A stretch of 64,000 bases of DNA from Brachypodium distachyon (taxonomy: Eukaryota; Streptophyta; Magnoliopsida; Poales; Poaceae), in assembly GCF_000005505.3 (NCBI RefSeq), contig NC_016133.3:3286001-3350000 (forward strand). Direction: 5' to 3'. The notes under the pieces were generated by a model. It searched no databases. It worked only from the letters and a program-made list of their open reading frames with translations, and was not told the DNA's origin. Within the stretch, counting starts at the first letter, position 1. Every line of letters begins with the position of its first letter. Made by a program: the position numbers and the translations under genes. This document shows positions 21,701 through 34,900 of this stretch, in pieces.

Positions 21701-22972
21701 CTCATCTGAGATTCGGTTTCCAAAAAGCTGAATGATGTTCGCTGGGATCAGCGTCTCGTCGCGCGTATACAGGTTTTGGAAAAACTCTATCGCCATCTTA
21801 TCCATTTCTTCAGAACCGGTGACCCACTCACCTTGGCTATTTTTAAGTTTCTTAATCTTATTCTTCCTCGCCCTCCAGACTGCTTTACTGTGAATTTTTT
21901 TCGTATTTCGGTCCCCTTCTTGAAGCCAATTAATCCTTGATCTTTGCATCCATAACATCTCTTCACGGTAAAGTAACTCATTCATATGATCTGTTACTCG
22001 TCTAATGTCTCGTTGATCAGCATGTGCAAGTAACAAGGACTGCAGCGCATTTCTGGCTTTCTCTAATTCTTTCAGCACATTTCCGAATTTCTTCTTGCTC
22101 CATCCCTGGAGAGAGACCATCATGCAATCGATGCTCTTTCTAATCTCCTCCAAGTCTCCTTTGTTCCCCGATAATTCCCAGGCATTGACGATCACTTCTG
22201 GGAGTTCGCTTGCACGTTCCCACAGGATTTCGTACTGATGGTGACCCGGCCGTCGGCTACTTGAAGGTTCCTGCGCAGGAGCAAGCAAAACGGGGCAATG
22301 GTCAGAACATGGAGAGACCAAGTGAATTACAGACGCCTCTGAGAACAGGTCGCGCCAGCTCTCATCCGCGACTGCCCTGTCAAGTCGCACCTGCACATTC
22401 TGACTACCCCTCCTCTTGTTATCATAAGTAAACGGGGTCCCTGAAAAACCCAAATCTTGCAGCTCACAGATCGACAACACATCTCTAAAAGCCCGCATCT
22501 GATTCTCTGAACGAGGTGTCATAGAGAAATGCTCATGTTGCCACATAGCTTCATTGAAATCTCCAAGGATCACCCACGGCAGTTCCGAGGACGTCTTCAA
22601 TTGCTGCATAGCAGTCCACATATAATGCCGATTCTCCACACGGGGTTCGCCATACACACAAGTCAGTCGCCAAGGAGGATCGGAAGGAGACAACCGGACA
22701 TACGCATCAATTTATCTTTCATTTAAAACTTGCACATCCACACACACGCTATCACACCAGAATAAGGCTAAACCACCACTTTGATCTTCACTATCAATAC
22801 CAGCACAACCATTTAAACCTAAACGAAGGCGAAGACGCTTAACTTTCTCTAAACTCTGTCTAGTTTCACATAAAAAGACTAATTTAGAACGATGCAACTG
22901 GGAGAGTGACACAAGCTCACGAACTTTCTGGGGGCTCCCTATCCCCCGGCAGTTCCAGCTCAAACAACTCAT
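18792..22972 (-). pseudogene. LINE ORF2: endonuclease-reverse transcriptase-RNase H, decayed
   Basis: Starts at the ATG 22970-22972. The N-terminal AP-type endonuclease is seen from CLSWNCRGIGSP to SDHCPVLL (about 22970-22250). The reverse transcriptase follows, with LIPKVDTPGELKEFRPIS, LDLSKAYDRADW, HGLKQGDPLSPFLF and the catalytic FADDTLLF near 20890. Next is a zinc-binding zf-RVT motif (CPICGLEDEDSFHALVRC, about 19690). Last comes an RNase H domain with NVDGSF and AELAACEEGL (about 19240-19080). The frame is broken by stops at 22712, 21518, 20642, 20333, 19779 and 19080 and by a frameshift near 20135. Several stops look like C-to-T decay (for example CGA to TGA, CAG to TAG), consistent with a methylated, silenced element. 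The homologous frame can be followed to about 18792. Confidence 0.92.
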
Positions 22973-25651
22973 TGCTCCTGACGGGGCTTGCCGTTTGGCC
23001 CCGTCAGTTTACCGACAGCCCCATGGTCGGTTGCTGCCTGTACCACCTCAGGCTCCGCCTTGCTCAACCTCCCCTTCCTCGTGTCTACTCCCTTGTCCAT
23101 GCCCTCCTTCATTTTTCCCCTCTTCTGATACGGGATAATCGATTGGTTCTGTCCCTTCACGTGCTCCTTGTGATCTTCTTCTGCCGTTGTGCGCTTCCCC
23201 AGCAGTGAGTCTGCTGGTGGCATGGGCGTATCAGTTGCTCCTCCATACGAGACCTCCAGTGAACTCAGACCATCAAGCGTCGGCATCAAATCTGACTTGG
23301 TCGGCATGTCCTTCCCAATATTAATTGATCCCCCTCTAGTAAGGCATAACATGTCTTTATTCTTTTGCCCCTGCGAGTTCCTCCTTATCACTGGAGTTTT
23401 CTTGCTTCTCCTGTAGTTGTTGTTCTCTGGTGTTTCATTGGTAGTCTGTAGCTTCAGGTCATTCACATGATCAGCCAGCTTCTGGTCATCCTACTGTTCT
23501 CCTTCCTTCTCTTCGTCTTCAAAGTCGTCCAGGTGATCTACACTCGCGGGAATCTCATTCACTTGAGTCTGCTGTAGCGGCATGCTGTGATTTGCACGAC
23601 GCGTTGACGATCCGGCACTTCCTAGCGAATTAAAGCTTAGATTGCGCCTTGCCTCTGATTTGGACGGAGCTGCCACATGGCGAGGCCGATGCTCAAATTT
23701 CCGGCGTGGCGATATGCGCAACGCCGTACTGTACTCTGATTTGGCCGACCCCTGTATCACCTTCTCGCACTCCCTCCTTCTCATGCCCAATGAAACCACA
23801 CTTGAAACAAAAATATGGGACCCGTTCATACTTCAGTTCATAGGTCTCCAGATCGTCCTTGCCCTTCACCCGAGTCGTGATCTTCGTTTGGAGTCGCCTA
23901 TTCAGGGGCAGCTCCACACGGACACGAAGATATTCGTTAAGGCCCTGACGTGCTTCATCAATGTCCACCTCCAGCCCCTTCCCCAGCGTCCCTCCAAGCG
24001 CGCGCCCCATCGCCTGAGTTTGCTTGTTCCACTGGACATCATAGATTCTAGTCCAAACGGGAACCGAGTTCAGGATCGTCTCGGATGGGCGTGCAGCTCC
24101 GATGAAGGGCGCCACCAGCAGAGGGTAGCCCTTAAAGATCCAGGGACCGCCACGAGACACGAAGTTGAAGTCGCCCTTCGAGTAGAAGGTGATGATGAAG
24201 AAGTTGTCCTTGAGTGGCACGTATGTCATGCCAGTGCGGAGTTGCCATACCACGTTCATCCTCTCAAAAAGCTGATCGGCATTAGGGATTCGCTGGGCAT
24301 AGTAGCGGCCCAGCATCTTCCACTGCGATTCAGCAGCCGGATCTTCCTCCTCTGGTTCAAGCTCGATGAACGCTACATCGTCCATGTCCACCTCACCATC
24401 GATCTGGTCTTCAGGACCGCCATACGCTTCCTTCTTCTCCGTCGCTTCCCAATTGCTTGCCCCCTCCGCCATCGCCTGCCGCATTACCAACTGCCCCGCC
24501 CCCTGCACAGGCGCAATCGTGCTCTCAGCCTGGGACTTCGGGTGGGTGGAAGCCTCAACGGCGACCCCTTTATCACCCCCATCACCGGTGAGAGCCATCG
24601 AGAGTTTCTGCGCAGAGGGGAGCTTAACGATTGGATCTGTTCTGCGCAGGGGCGACCAACGAAGACCTTGTAGATTCGATGATGTGCACCCCACTTCCTT
24701 TAATAGAGTTTCCGGAAAAACCCTAGCTAAAGCACCGCCTTGGGAAACCTGTAGATCTCCCAATCGATGAGGACTCCTTGTCAACTTTGACACAGACTCC
24801 CGAACAGGAACGATTTCCTTCTGGTGACTCATACTTGTTTGCTTGTTCCACTGGACATCATAGATTCTAGTCCAAACGGGAACCGAGTTCAGGATCGTCT
24901 CGGATGGGCGTGCAGCTCCGATGAAGGGCGCCACCAGCAGAGGGTAGCCCTTAAAGATCTAGGGACCGCCACGAGACACGAAGTTGAAGTCGCCCTTCGA
25001 GTAGAAGGTGATGATGAAGAAGTTGTCCTTGAGCGGCACGTATGTCACGCCAGTGCGGAGTTGCCATACCACGTTCATCCTCTCAAAAAGCTGATCGGCA
25101 TTAGGGATTCGCTGGGCCTAGTAGCGGCCCAGCATCTTCCACTGCGATTCAGCAGCCGGATCTTCCTCCTCTGGTTCAAGCTCGACGAACGCTACATCGT
25201 CCATGTCCACCTCACCATCGATCTGGTCTTCAGGACCGCCATACGCTTCCTTCTTCTCCGTCGCTTCCCAATTGCTTGCCCCCTCCGCCATCGCCTGCCG
25301 CATTACCAACTGCCCCGCCCCCTGCACAGGCGCAACCGTGCTCTCAGCCTGGGACTTCGGGTGGGTGGAAGCCTCAACGGCGACCCCTTTATCACCCCCA
25401 TCACCGGTGAGAGCCATCGAGAGTTTCTGCGCAGAGGGGAGCTTAACGATTGGATCTGTTCTGCGCAGGGGCGACCAACGAAGACCTTGTAGATTCGATG
25501 ATGTGCACCCCACTTCCTTTAATAGAGTTTCCGAAAAAACCCTAGCAAAAGCATCGCCTTGGGAAACCTGTAGATCTCCCAATCGATGAGGACTCCTTGT
25601 CAACTTTGACACAGACTCCCGAACAGGAACAATTTCCTTCTGGTGACTCAT
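22969..25651 (-). pseudogene. LINE ORF1: nucleic-acid-binding protein with CCHC knuckle, duplicated and decayed
   Basis: Starts at MSHQKEIVPV (ATG at 25651). A DUF4283-like region includes MNVVWQLRTGMTYVPLKDNF and GGPWIFKGYPL. A CCHC zinc knuckle beginning CFKCGFIGHE lies near 23790. A 273-codon segment is present twice in tandem in the same frame. The first (5') copy carries two nonsense codons: TAG at 25118-25120, and TAG at 24959-24961 where the other copy has Trp. The second copy is open to the knuckle, where a one-base insertion near 23780 shifts the frame before the last Cys. A further TAG lies at 23491-23493. The frame then stays open to the TGA at 22969-22971, which overlaps the ORF2 start. 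ORF1 products of L1 elements coat the RNA in the retrotransposition particle. Confidence 0.85.
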
Positions 25652-25655
25652 ACTT
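24018..25655 (-). repeat. 819-bp tandem duplication within LINE ORF1
   Basis: 24018-24836 and 24837-25655 are two head-to-tail copies. By eye they differ at about ten to twelve positions (near 98.7% identity). The unit is 273 codons, so the reading frame is kept across the junction. The duplicated stretch runs from just upstream of the ORF1 start codon into the DUF4283-like region. Two of the differences are the nonsense codons that are present only in the 5' copy. Confidence 0.95.
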
Positions 25656-25736
25656 CCTACGCCGGCCGCCCGGCGGCGGCCGCCAATTTCCTCAGAATCG
25701 CCAACCCTAGATGGTCTGCAATAGTCAAACGCTACA

Positions 25737-28424
25737 TAGTCGGTCTAGCAGTAGAAGGAAAGTATCATGGATGCATAAAAATGCCATAGTAATTGAAAGA
25801 ACATCTTAGTCCCTAAGCGGGTTTTGGTGAAGTTGACACTATGATTAGAGGACTAATGCAACCTACAAACTTATAATTAGGTTTTAGTCCCATGAAAGTA
25901 CAATGGAAAATGGAAGGAAACCCCACAATTCAAAAAGAGAAAAGAAGTAGGCGGGATGAAATTTCATTTATTTTACCTTGGCTTGAGTCATAGATATGCC
26001 CACTATTTATTTTTTGGGAAAGGATATGCCCACTATTAAGAGCGAGCAGTCGCGGAGGCCAGGGAGGCAGCAGGGGCCTTGCCCAACATGCAAGCAACTC
26101 TTTTAGATCAGCGTTCATGCAGTCCTCTGGCCCTTCCCAAATGCACAGAAAATCGGGATCCAACAAGGAAGTTCTGATTTTTTGCTTCTCTCAAAATAAA
26201 CCAGCCAGCTGCAGAAATTTCTCTTCGTCACTTCGACTGCGGGTCTGCCCACGGCCGCGCACGGCAACGGCACGCATGCCCGTCTTGTTGCGTTAACTCT
26301 CCTCGCCCATGATACTCGAGCCCTCCATGGAGCAAAGCAAAGCAGCAGCCAAGCTCTTGCCCTGTGATATTCTCTTTTCTGCTAATCATGGAACAAGGAT
26401 ACAACAAAACCAAAATCCCATGTTTCTATTCTAATCTGGCATAGATGCATAGTAGCATTTGTTTTGTCGAACAGGATAAAGTTTCATAGTCAATGGTGTT
26501 TAATCTTTCCAAGATAATCATGGCTAAAAGTTAAAAAAAAAACTTGTAAAGATGCATTCTTTAAAGAAAAGTTGACGGTTCAGAGCGAACCAAATTTTAG
26601 TTCTTCTTCTATCTTTAATTGTCTAGATTTTTGCTTAAGCAATTGTCTACCTTGTTGTTGTCGACAATTAATGCTGATACAATCAAATAAAAAATCTTTT
26701 CTGTTATATTCGTTTCATTTTTGCCTAAATTTTACTTGAGAGCAATCTCATTGTCCCCCCTCATACATTTTTCTGGCTCCGTCCCCGAGAGGGAGTACTC
26801 TAGTTGTAAACAGGGGATAATCACTACCTTAAACATACACATCCCATCCACAAAGAGAGCCGGAAAACGAACTATTTATTGCCAATAGATGGTTAAGAGA
26901 ATCCACCCGGAAGAGAGCCAGAGATGAGAGTCGGGCGGTCAAAATGTGATCCAGAAATCCGGATGCCCGTATTGATCCGAGCTGAGTCAGAATAGTCTGA
27001 AATTTCTAATGGAACACCGATGGATTCAGGCTGGGCATATCAACCACGTTTCAAAGAGGGAGATTTGTGGTCCCACCGTCCTCACATTATTATCAGACTA
27101 TGCTGAAACATTAAAATTCACACTCCTCCCCCATTATTCATCTTTTGGCTTGTCTTTTTTGTTGCCCGCCACCTTGTGCTGTTAGAGCATATTTGAGCAC
27201 TGCATATGTCAGTTCTTCGGTTCTTCAAAGTGCCTAAGCTTAGATTTTATCCTTTCTGGAACCCACTCCGACGACCACTACCCTCTACACTTGGCTCGCT
27301 AGCTGTCTCCATGCTATGTTGGAAGACTTGGAACCTGAGAGCTATCAACAAAATCATGGTGGCCAATCCATCTCGCACCCAATACAACCACTATGCACAC
27401 AAATGTGAAGGCATTGTCGAAACTAGACCAATGATGGCAAAAGCAGACACTCAAAAGTCAAAACTATTCCAATGCTAATCGCCAGGTCTTAATCTGGATG
27501 TCGTTAGACAAGACTGCTCAATATCTAGAGATATTCTCTGGATTCTCTGGATACTGAAATTCCATGAATAAGACCAACCCTTCGCAACATCTCCACAAAG
27601 GTTTCTGAATCTAAAGAGAATAAATAACCGAGGCTGCGTGCACTTATTTTTCGACCAAGAAGATGAGCTTCCATGTACAATGTCCGGTTTCGTAATTACA
27701 GGGTACTCAGATCTAATACATACAGACAAACTCTATTAGGAGAGGAAGTTGCCTACCCTAACTAACGAGACCACAAAGGATTATGTTACACACATGTGCA
27801 CTAGGTATGCAATGAGGATCACCAAAGAAACTATGATGAGGATCTCCGTATTCAAACCTGTCTTGAAAAATCAAATGTAAACATGTTGTGGTATTAGTTA
27901 CCATTGTATCCATTTTCGCAGTTAGAAGAAGCTATGGGAAAGCTTATGGATTGTGGTCAGCTCGAGTTCTCCAGAATCCTAACTCAATCTAATGTTGTAT
28001 GTACATGTGTACGGGTGTAATAAACTGTTCTCTTTTACATTTACTGCTGATAACCTGCAGAGTTAAAAACAGAACCATCAACATTACAAAAGAGAGAGGT
28101 AAAAGCACAATAGCTAAGAACTGATGCATACGGGAAGAAATACAACATTGTAGTGTGCAAATTTCACAAAAAAAAACATTGCTAAAACCATTACCAAGCT
28201 TCCGTCTGGCATTGTTCTCTTAGATTTTAATCTAGTCACTGGATTAACTGAGAGCCTTGAACAGTCTGCTCCAATGTTTAATTATTAGCCAAGTTTGCCA
28301 AAAAATAACAACAGGCCAACTACAATAAAGCATATTCCGCTTCCATAACCTGTGATACGTAGTAATCAAACATCCTTGCACTGTTCTGCGTTATTCAGGA
28401 TATTTTAGGATGCTACTTATTACA
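25737..28424. other. Intergenic between the LINE and the BEACH gene
   Basis: About 2.7 kb with no convincing gene. Short open frames near 25930-26166, 27206-27478 and 27475-27729 lack recognisable domains, splice partners or codon bias, and are not called. 27900-28060 is AT-rich. The BEACH gene 3' UTR should lie just above or within the right end. Confidence 0.45.
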
Positions 28425-28538
28425 TACTCCCTCCGTTCCATACTTGTCTCAAATTTGCCCAAAAATGGATGTATCTATTCCTAAAAAGTGTCTAGATACA
28501 TGTAATATTTCGACAAGAATTATGGAACGGAGGGAGTA
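28425..28538. mobile_element. Stowaway MITE, about 110 bp
   Basis: TA-flanked element with termini CTCCCTCCGTTCCATACTTG and GAATTATGGAACGGAGGGAG. Its interior is related to the element at 16891-17007 (AAATTTGCCC and TACATGTAATATTTCG). It lies about 450 bases downstream of the BEACH gene stop codon. Confidence 0.92.
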
Positions 28539-28978
28539 TTAGCCAAGGCAATTGGAAATAACAAATGATACGCCAACTACAATAATATATATATTCCTTG
28601 TCCATACAACCTGTGATAAGTACAAATAAGTAGCATCATCTAACTACAGTAGATACAAAGATAAACCTAAATGGCTAAATATAGTAAATACCATCATCGA
28701 TGCGCAGAGCAGTCAAAACAATTTCCCTCCTAAAAAGATCCTGAAGAAAACCCCAGTCTAAGCAGAATTGACTACCTAGTTTCAGCATTCTGCAAGCTTC
28801 AAGAACAAACAAAATGGTACAAGCCATGAGCACAAAGACTTAAGGCAGAGTGGTTAAAAGGTCTGAACCAGTAAATCCGTGGCATGAGAAGCAGCAGCAT
28901 TGACTGTGAGAAATGACTGACCTTTTGTTCAGAACTTGTAGCAACGAGAGCGATAGTTAATGTTTTTTTGATACACCA

Positions 28979-31900
28979 CTAACCTACAGAAGATTTTATC
29001 TTGTTCCGTTGCATGCCACCTTTGCGAAGCAAAGGATTTTCTATTGAAAATACAACCAGACTACCATCCTTGGTTCCAGCCAAAAAGCACTCCTCGGGAG
29101 TCACAACTAAAGAAGTTATTGTCTTCCCAGCTCCCTCATACCTCCAAACAACACCAAGAGAATGCATAGAGCGTAGAATGATTTGTCCATGATCACCAGC
29201 ACATACCATAAACTCTCCACAGCAACTTAGTTCCATGCAGTTCAGACGGCCATTGGATTCTGAAGAAGCAATATGTTTTCCATTTATGGAATACATATGC
29301 AAGGAGAGATCACTCTCACAATAAAATACTAGCCTACCATGCTGTGAGGCCACCAGCTTTGACAGGCCAGCACCTGATGGATGTCGAATTGATCGAACAT
29401 AAGTGCCCTCACGCAACGTATGAAATATACAAGTCCCATCTTTTGATCCACTGATAACAATATCTAGTTCCGTACTTAGAAATAAGCATGTGATGATATC
29501 AGCATGACCACACAAAATATGAGAAGGGTTTTCAATGATAACATGGTCCTTAGTTGATAGGTCATTATTTGCAACCTTTGATCTTTTGTCATTTGATCTT
29601 CCTCGGAATGCATGCCAGATCATAATAGTTGTGTCATGACTCCCAGTTGCAATTACACTTCCATCAGATGAAACTGCACAAAAAGTGTGTTCCAAGATGT
29701 TAAGACAAGATGGAAAGGAAGAATGCATATATGAGGTATGCTTAGTTGTTAGCACTAACTAATATTCTCTCTGGTTCACAGTAGCTGTTGAGAGCACGCA
29801 CCTAAGATAGAACTCGAGTAATATTTGATGGAATTAGACCATATTTGAACCTATTTAGATAGATATGCAATTAGTCATCTAATAGAAGCTGGTATGGTCC
29901 AGTTCCATTATATACTAGATCATTAGTTCACTTTTGTACTTCCAGCGCATGCGTGCTGGACAGATATTGTGAACTGGAGGAAGTATGTTTCTGTAATTGC
30001 TTAAAACTAGAGGCAAAAGAGGAAATTTAATACCATACACTTAAGAAAATTTTAACTACCTGCAACACAGCTGACAACATCTTTATGCTGGCGGATGCTC
30101 TGCACAATTCTTCCATCACTAAGGGAAATGATCTGGAAACTGTTCTCCCAATTACCACATAAAATTAAATAATTGTCACCAAGAATTTGGACAGCTGCCA
30201 GGCATGGTCTTCCAAACTCAACATTTTCAGCCAAGGAAGTGGCAACTTTTCGGGGAGAAATAACATCAGAACCAACTCCAAAGAAAGGTTCCTACAATAA
30301 ACAGAACATACAAAGTAAATAAAATACATATAATTGCAGAATAATAATGTTACCCAATAGGTATAATTATCATTAGGAAGAGACCAGTGAGCCGGAAAAC
30401 GTGAAGTTTCCACCAGATTGTAATTGAGTCGTTAGCCAAAGCTTTACTGACAGTATGAGCCCCTCACTCATCAAAACAATGTTCGAGTCCAACATGCCAA
30501 TGAACAATATAGATGATGATGAGTTGACTGTATTAGGGACAACAGAAGTCACTGTTATTGATTGTGGAGCAAAATATAGTGGGTGTGCAATTGGTATAGG
30601 AGGTCCTCTTCTTGGGTGTTTCTTCCGAAAAATTTGAATGGGTGTCTGTCCAAAATTTGCGATCTGGTCCTCAATAGCAGACTTCTGCAACATATCATCC
30701 ATGTTTTCCAAATCAACTGCACCCTCGTATGTCAAATAGTAAAATATGTTTGCAGCCTGCTCCAAATAATTGCTATGTGGTTAATAAGGTCAAATTGTGA
30801 AAACTGATAACACAAGTGTGCTGCAAAAAGTGCTAAATCATGTACCTCAACAGCAGGCTTCCCACGTTGCTTATAACCAAATATTAGGTCAATCCAATGG
30901 TGAAGATTAGAGCTTACATATTCACTTTCAAGAGCTTCTCGATTGATATGAATGAATTCTTCTGGTGAACCCTGCACGAGACATATTTCCTTTGGTCATG
31001 AATTCATGTAGCATATAGTGTGCAACCTATTTTTTTTATCTTCAGCCAATAATAACTTTTCCAAATATTAAGATTGGTTATATGAGTAGATTCACTCCAA
31101 GCTCTTTTTTAAAAAAAAAAATGCAGAATTTACCCATTACCTTTGCCCATGGAGGGAGACCAACATCACCTAAAGGTTCACCGTCCTGCTTTACCCCAAA
31201 GTGATACGAATTTAGATTTTCAAGAAACTCGGGCATGCAAAAGAATTCAGGTATAAGCTCTTTGACGTCACTTGTATTTGATAGGCAGTTTCTGTATGTG
31301 TTTTCAATGCTCTGAAAGAGACGATCTGCATGGTCAAATTTACCACCCTGTACAAACATAAGGACTAATGTATTAGCTAATTTGCTATAGCAGTATTTGT
31401 GCTTCAGTGAAAATAATGCTATGAGAGAATATACAGATGTCCTAAATCAATCCTCTCTTTCAGTAAGAGAAAATAGTGTTCAAACTAGAAAGGAATTACT
31501 TGGAAGAAAGAAGAAAAGGACAATGAAGTATGAACCAAAGGAGGTCAGTAAGACGAGAATAAAGGACCTGAAGATTGCGGTGCAGAGCAGTAAAAGGCTC
31601 AAGCCTTAGAAGGTAATAAAGAACCATCCCCATGCTAGAGTAGTGGGACCCATAATAAAAGCTGTAAAAAGGAAAATACAGAAATTTGACGTAATGAGTG
31701 TCTTGATCAAACTTGGGACACAAGAAAAGTTTTGAAGGAATACAGTGCATATTTGATCAAGGTCAACCTTGGTATATCAGGATCGCAGAAATTCAGATAT
31801 CTATCTTCAAAAACCTGCACATTGTTAAATTATTTATCCAATGTTTATCAGAAGGCGCAACAACCAGAAGAGACAATACCCCACAGCTCCTGAATATACC

Positions 31901-34900
31901 TTAAAGCGCTTTGCATCCAGGGCACCAACTGGCTTTGACAGGTCCCTGAAAGTAGATGACTTGTTGAAATCAAGCTTTTCTGAGGAATAGTCAGCCAATA
32001 TCCAAGGGAATATAGGATATTGAGTTAAATCGTTGTAAGATCGACCAGAGAGAGTATTCAGAATCATTAGATACTCAAAGTTGCTGATTTCTCTTCTTCT
32101 CCAACTTTCTCTGACACTCTCTGCCATTTCAAGGGCAACCTTTCTATCAACAAAGGAAATCATACTGTTTTTGTCTTTCGTGCTTCCTTTGGGGAACAAA
32201 GCATCATTCCTTAGGGAAACTAGGAGAGACCCAACAATTTTAGCATCATTTTGGGAGGAAAAATTAAGAAATATAGGAGCATTTGCATCATCAAAGAATA
32301 TCTCTGTTGCAGTATACTGTAGTAGGTAACGTGTCCAATGAACTGCTCTTATCTGTCAACAAAGGAAATTGGAGTCAAATCTGTGACAGACACATATGCA
32401 CAGGCACACACCCAATGAGAGAGAGAGAGAGGACACACCCTGGTTATTATCCACCTTCTATGGTGTTTGATTTTGTTAGATTGATTTTTCATCAGAGCAT
32501 CACCAGATTCAGTCTCATTGCATCGTCCTACATCAGAATTACTCTTCAACTTTTCCACACTTCCTGGCTCATTCTTGGAATCTGCTTCTTTTTTATCTTG
32601 AAACCTGCTGAAAACAGATGAACCCCCTGTGCCTTCAACCAAAAATTCAAACGAAAAATGCAGGGCACTTCGTGTGATAGTCAATTGTCCAGCTAGTTTT
32701 CTTTTTGGCGTTACAAGAACACAGTGAACTGAAGATAGCACCTGGGAAATAGAAAGGAAAAGAAGATTCTGAGGGAGAAAAGAAACAATAAAATTCCACC
32801 AAATTTTGTATGCACAAAATGAAACCTGCTTACCTCAGCATAATCATTATCTCCACCCGTAGATGATGGTTCTTTCCTAGTTTGAATATTAGTAGGATAA
32901 TCTGCAGAATCTGGAGCATCACTTGACACCTGGTTCTCTGATGGGTTGCTTTGGGAAGCCTCACTCGTACCGTTGTTATCCTCAGATGATTCAGAACTAA
33001 TATCCCCTGTGATTCCACGCACTCCTTTCAGAAGGAAGTGCTTCATTTTATCTGGAATCTTGGCACTAACAAAAGGATCAGCAGATGGGGCAGTGTTTTC
33101 ATTTACTGATTTGGTGGACAGGGGCTGACAAAGGCGTTCATCAAACTTATAATTACGCTTGAGCTTCAGTCGCCGCCGCCATTTATCCTCTGTTTTGTCA
33201 AGTTTCCAGTATGTCACCATATTGTTTGGAAAAGGACTAGCAGACCATGGTCCTCTTTCATCACTCAAAGCACGGAAAACATGTATCCATTTGTCCTGAT
33301 ATGAAACATAAGTCAGTTTATATGCAATTTAAACAATTAAACATCAGCATGCTAGGGAAAAACTACTGCAGCCACAACTTACAGCAACAATTTGCTGATC
33401 CTCATCAAATGCAAGCTTGAAAGCTGCTTTTCTATTGTCATCTGCAGAAAGTGCGGTGGTCTTGGCAAATTGTATATCATCCTCAAAACTTTGGAGTTGT
33501 TCTATATCTTCAATCAAGCGCTCGTCAAGTTTAGAATTAAGTTCCTGCAGCTGCCTAAGGCGATCATCCTTCGCAGCCTTCATGTACTTTACCTCATCGG
33601 CAGCCTAGCAAGCAACAAACAGATTATTTCTCAACAAAGGTTTTTAGAAGAAGAAAAAAATCATTTTTTCCTCAAAACACGCACCTAAATGCATGTCATT
33701 TTGTATTATACGATGTCAGCATGATGCAAAGCATACATGCGAAGGTAAAAACAGAAAAAAAAAACGAGAGGAGAGTTAGCTTACAAGATACAAGATGATA
33801 CAGAGCCTAGTAAGATGAAAAGTGCAATGTAACAATGTAAGGCATTGTATTTTTCATGCTAAAGCGCAAATAATTCGGAATGAAAGTGAAGACAGGAACA
33901 AACCGCAGCAAGAACACGATCCTTCTGTACAAGATTAAGAATGAACCCAGACTCATTATTGCTATTTGCTTCAGCGGAATCATCTCTGCCCAACATGCTA
34001 GTGGCAAGCATAGACTTTCCATATATAACAGTTTCAAGAATCAAATGCGACATAACATGGAAACGTGCACCATCATCAAGTTCCCCATACAGGGTTCTAA
34101 CCCTCAGCAAAGACCTGCAGCAAAAAGGAAATTACAAGAACAGTCACAGTCATCAAGGAGAGGTTATATGGTATTAAGAGTGCATCCGTACCAAATTAAG
34201 AAGTGCAATCTGTTCTTGCATTGATCTTCTTCCGAAATAAGATTAGGAAGCATTGTTATAAATTGCTGGACACACTTGGATGCATTTTCTACACCAGCTT
34301 TGCAGAGATACAAAAGTACGAGGTGGAATATGATTCTTGGGAACCTTTCTCCTCTTAACATCATGGCTTTGTCAGTAATTTTGTTGCTCTTTGCACTTAA
34401 TGAGGTACCAATGCCTCCAGTTACAACTACAGCAGCCATTTCTGCAGCCGGGATATTTAGTGATTCTACCAACCCACGTGCCCTTTGCCCAATAGATGGA
34501 ACAGCGGCATTTGAACCCTTTGGTGTCAATCTGTTTTGTCCTTTTCCATTTAAGGTCCAAATAAGAGTCCACATTTTGTCATAAAAACTCCACCAATCAT
34601 CACTCAGTTTATCTCCATCAGTAAATATGCTGTCACTCGAAGGAAGACTGCAGAAGAGCAAACTCAACATATTTACTTGTGATAAATATAAAATTATCAG
34701 AAGTTCTACTCATACATATCATAATAACAGAAGTGAAAAAAATATGAACAAGAGTTGCTACAAGAAGTTTGTTGCCAAATTGTCGATGTTGAACTGTCTA
34801 ACTACCAAATACTACTTTTTAAACAATGTCTAACTACCAATACAAAGAGAATATAATTTGTACTTCAGCAGTAGTCACTAATCCTAAGTACGCCAATCGA

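Larger units (their letters stand above)
18742..25736 (-). mobile_element. Complete L1-like LINE retrotransposon with 11-bp target duplication
   Basis: The element spans 18753-25725 and is flanked by the direct repeat CAAACGCTACA (18742-18752 and 25726-25736). On its sense (minus) strand it has a GC-rich 5' UTR, ORF1 with a DUF4283-like domain and a CCHC knuckle, and ORF2 with endonuclease, reverse transcriptase, zinc-binding and RNase H domains. It ends in a short A-rich tail (8 A then TGAC). The length is 6,973 bp, of which 819 bp is an internal tandem duplication. This layout is typical of plant L1 elements. It carries at least eight in-frame stops and two frameshifts and is not autonomous now. 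Its intact 5' end and target duplication show a full-length insertion, which is less common than a truncated copy. Confidence 0.93.

Noticed and set aside
23642..25492. Long plus-strand frames of 343 and 222 codons
   Set aside because: They are antisense to LINE ORF1, repeated because of the 819-bp duplication; the minus strand carries the CCHC and DUF4283-like features.
26041..26166. Short minus-strand frame with Cys and Trp residues (CIWEGPEDCMN) as a small secreted protein
   Set aside because: No signal peptide, no consistent promoter or splice sites, and a short length expected by chance.
27206..27729. Two adjacent frames of 84-90 codons as a gene
   Set aside because: On opposite strands, with no domain similarity and no codon bias.
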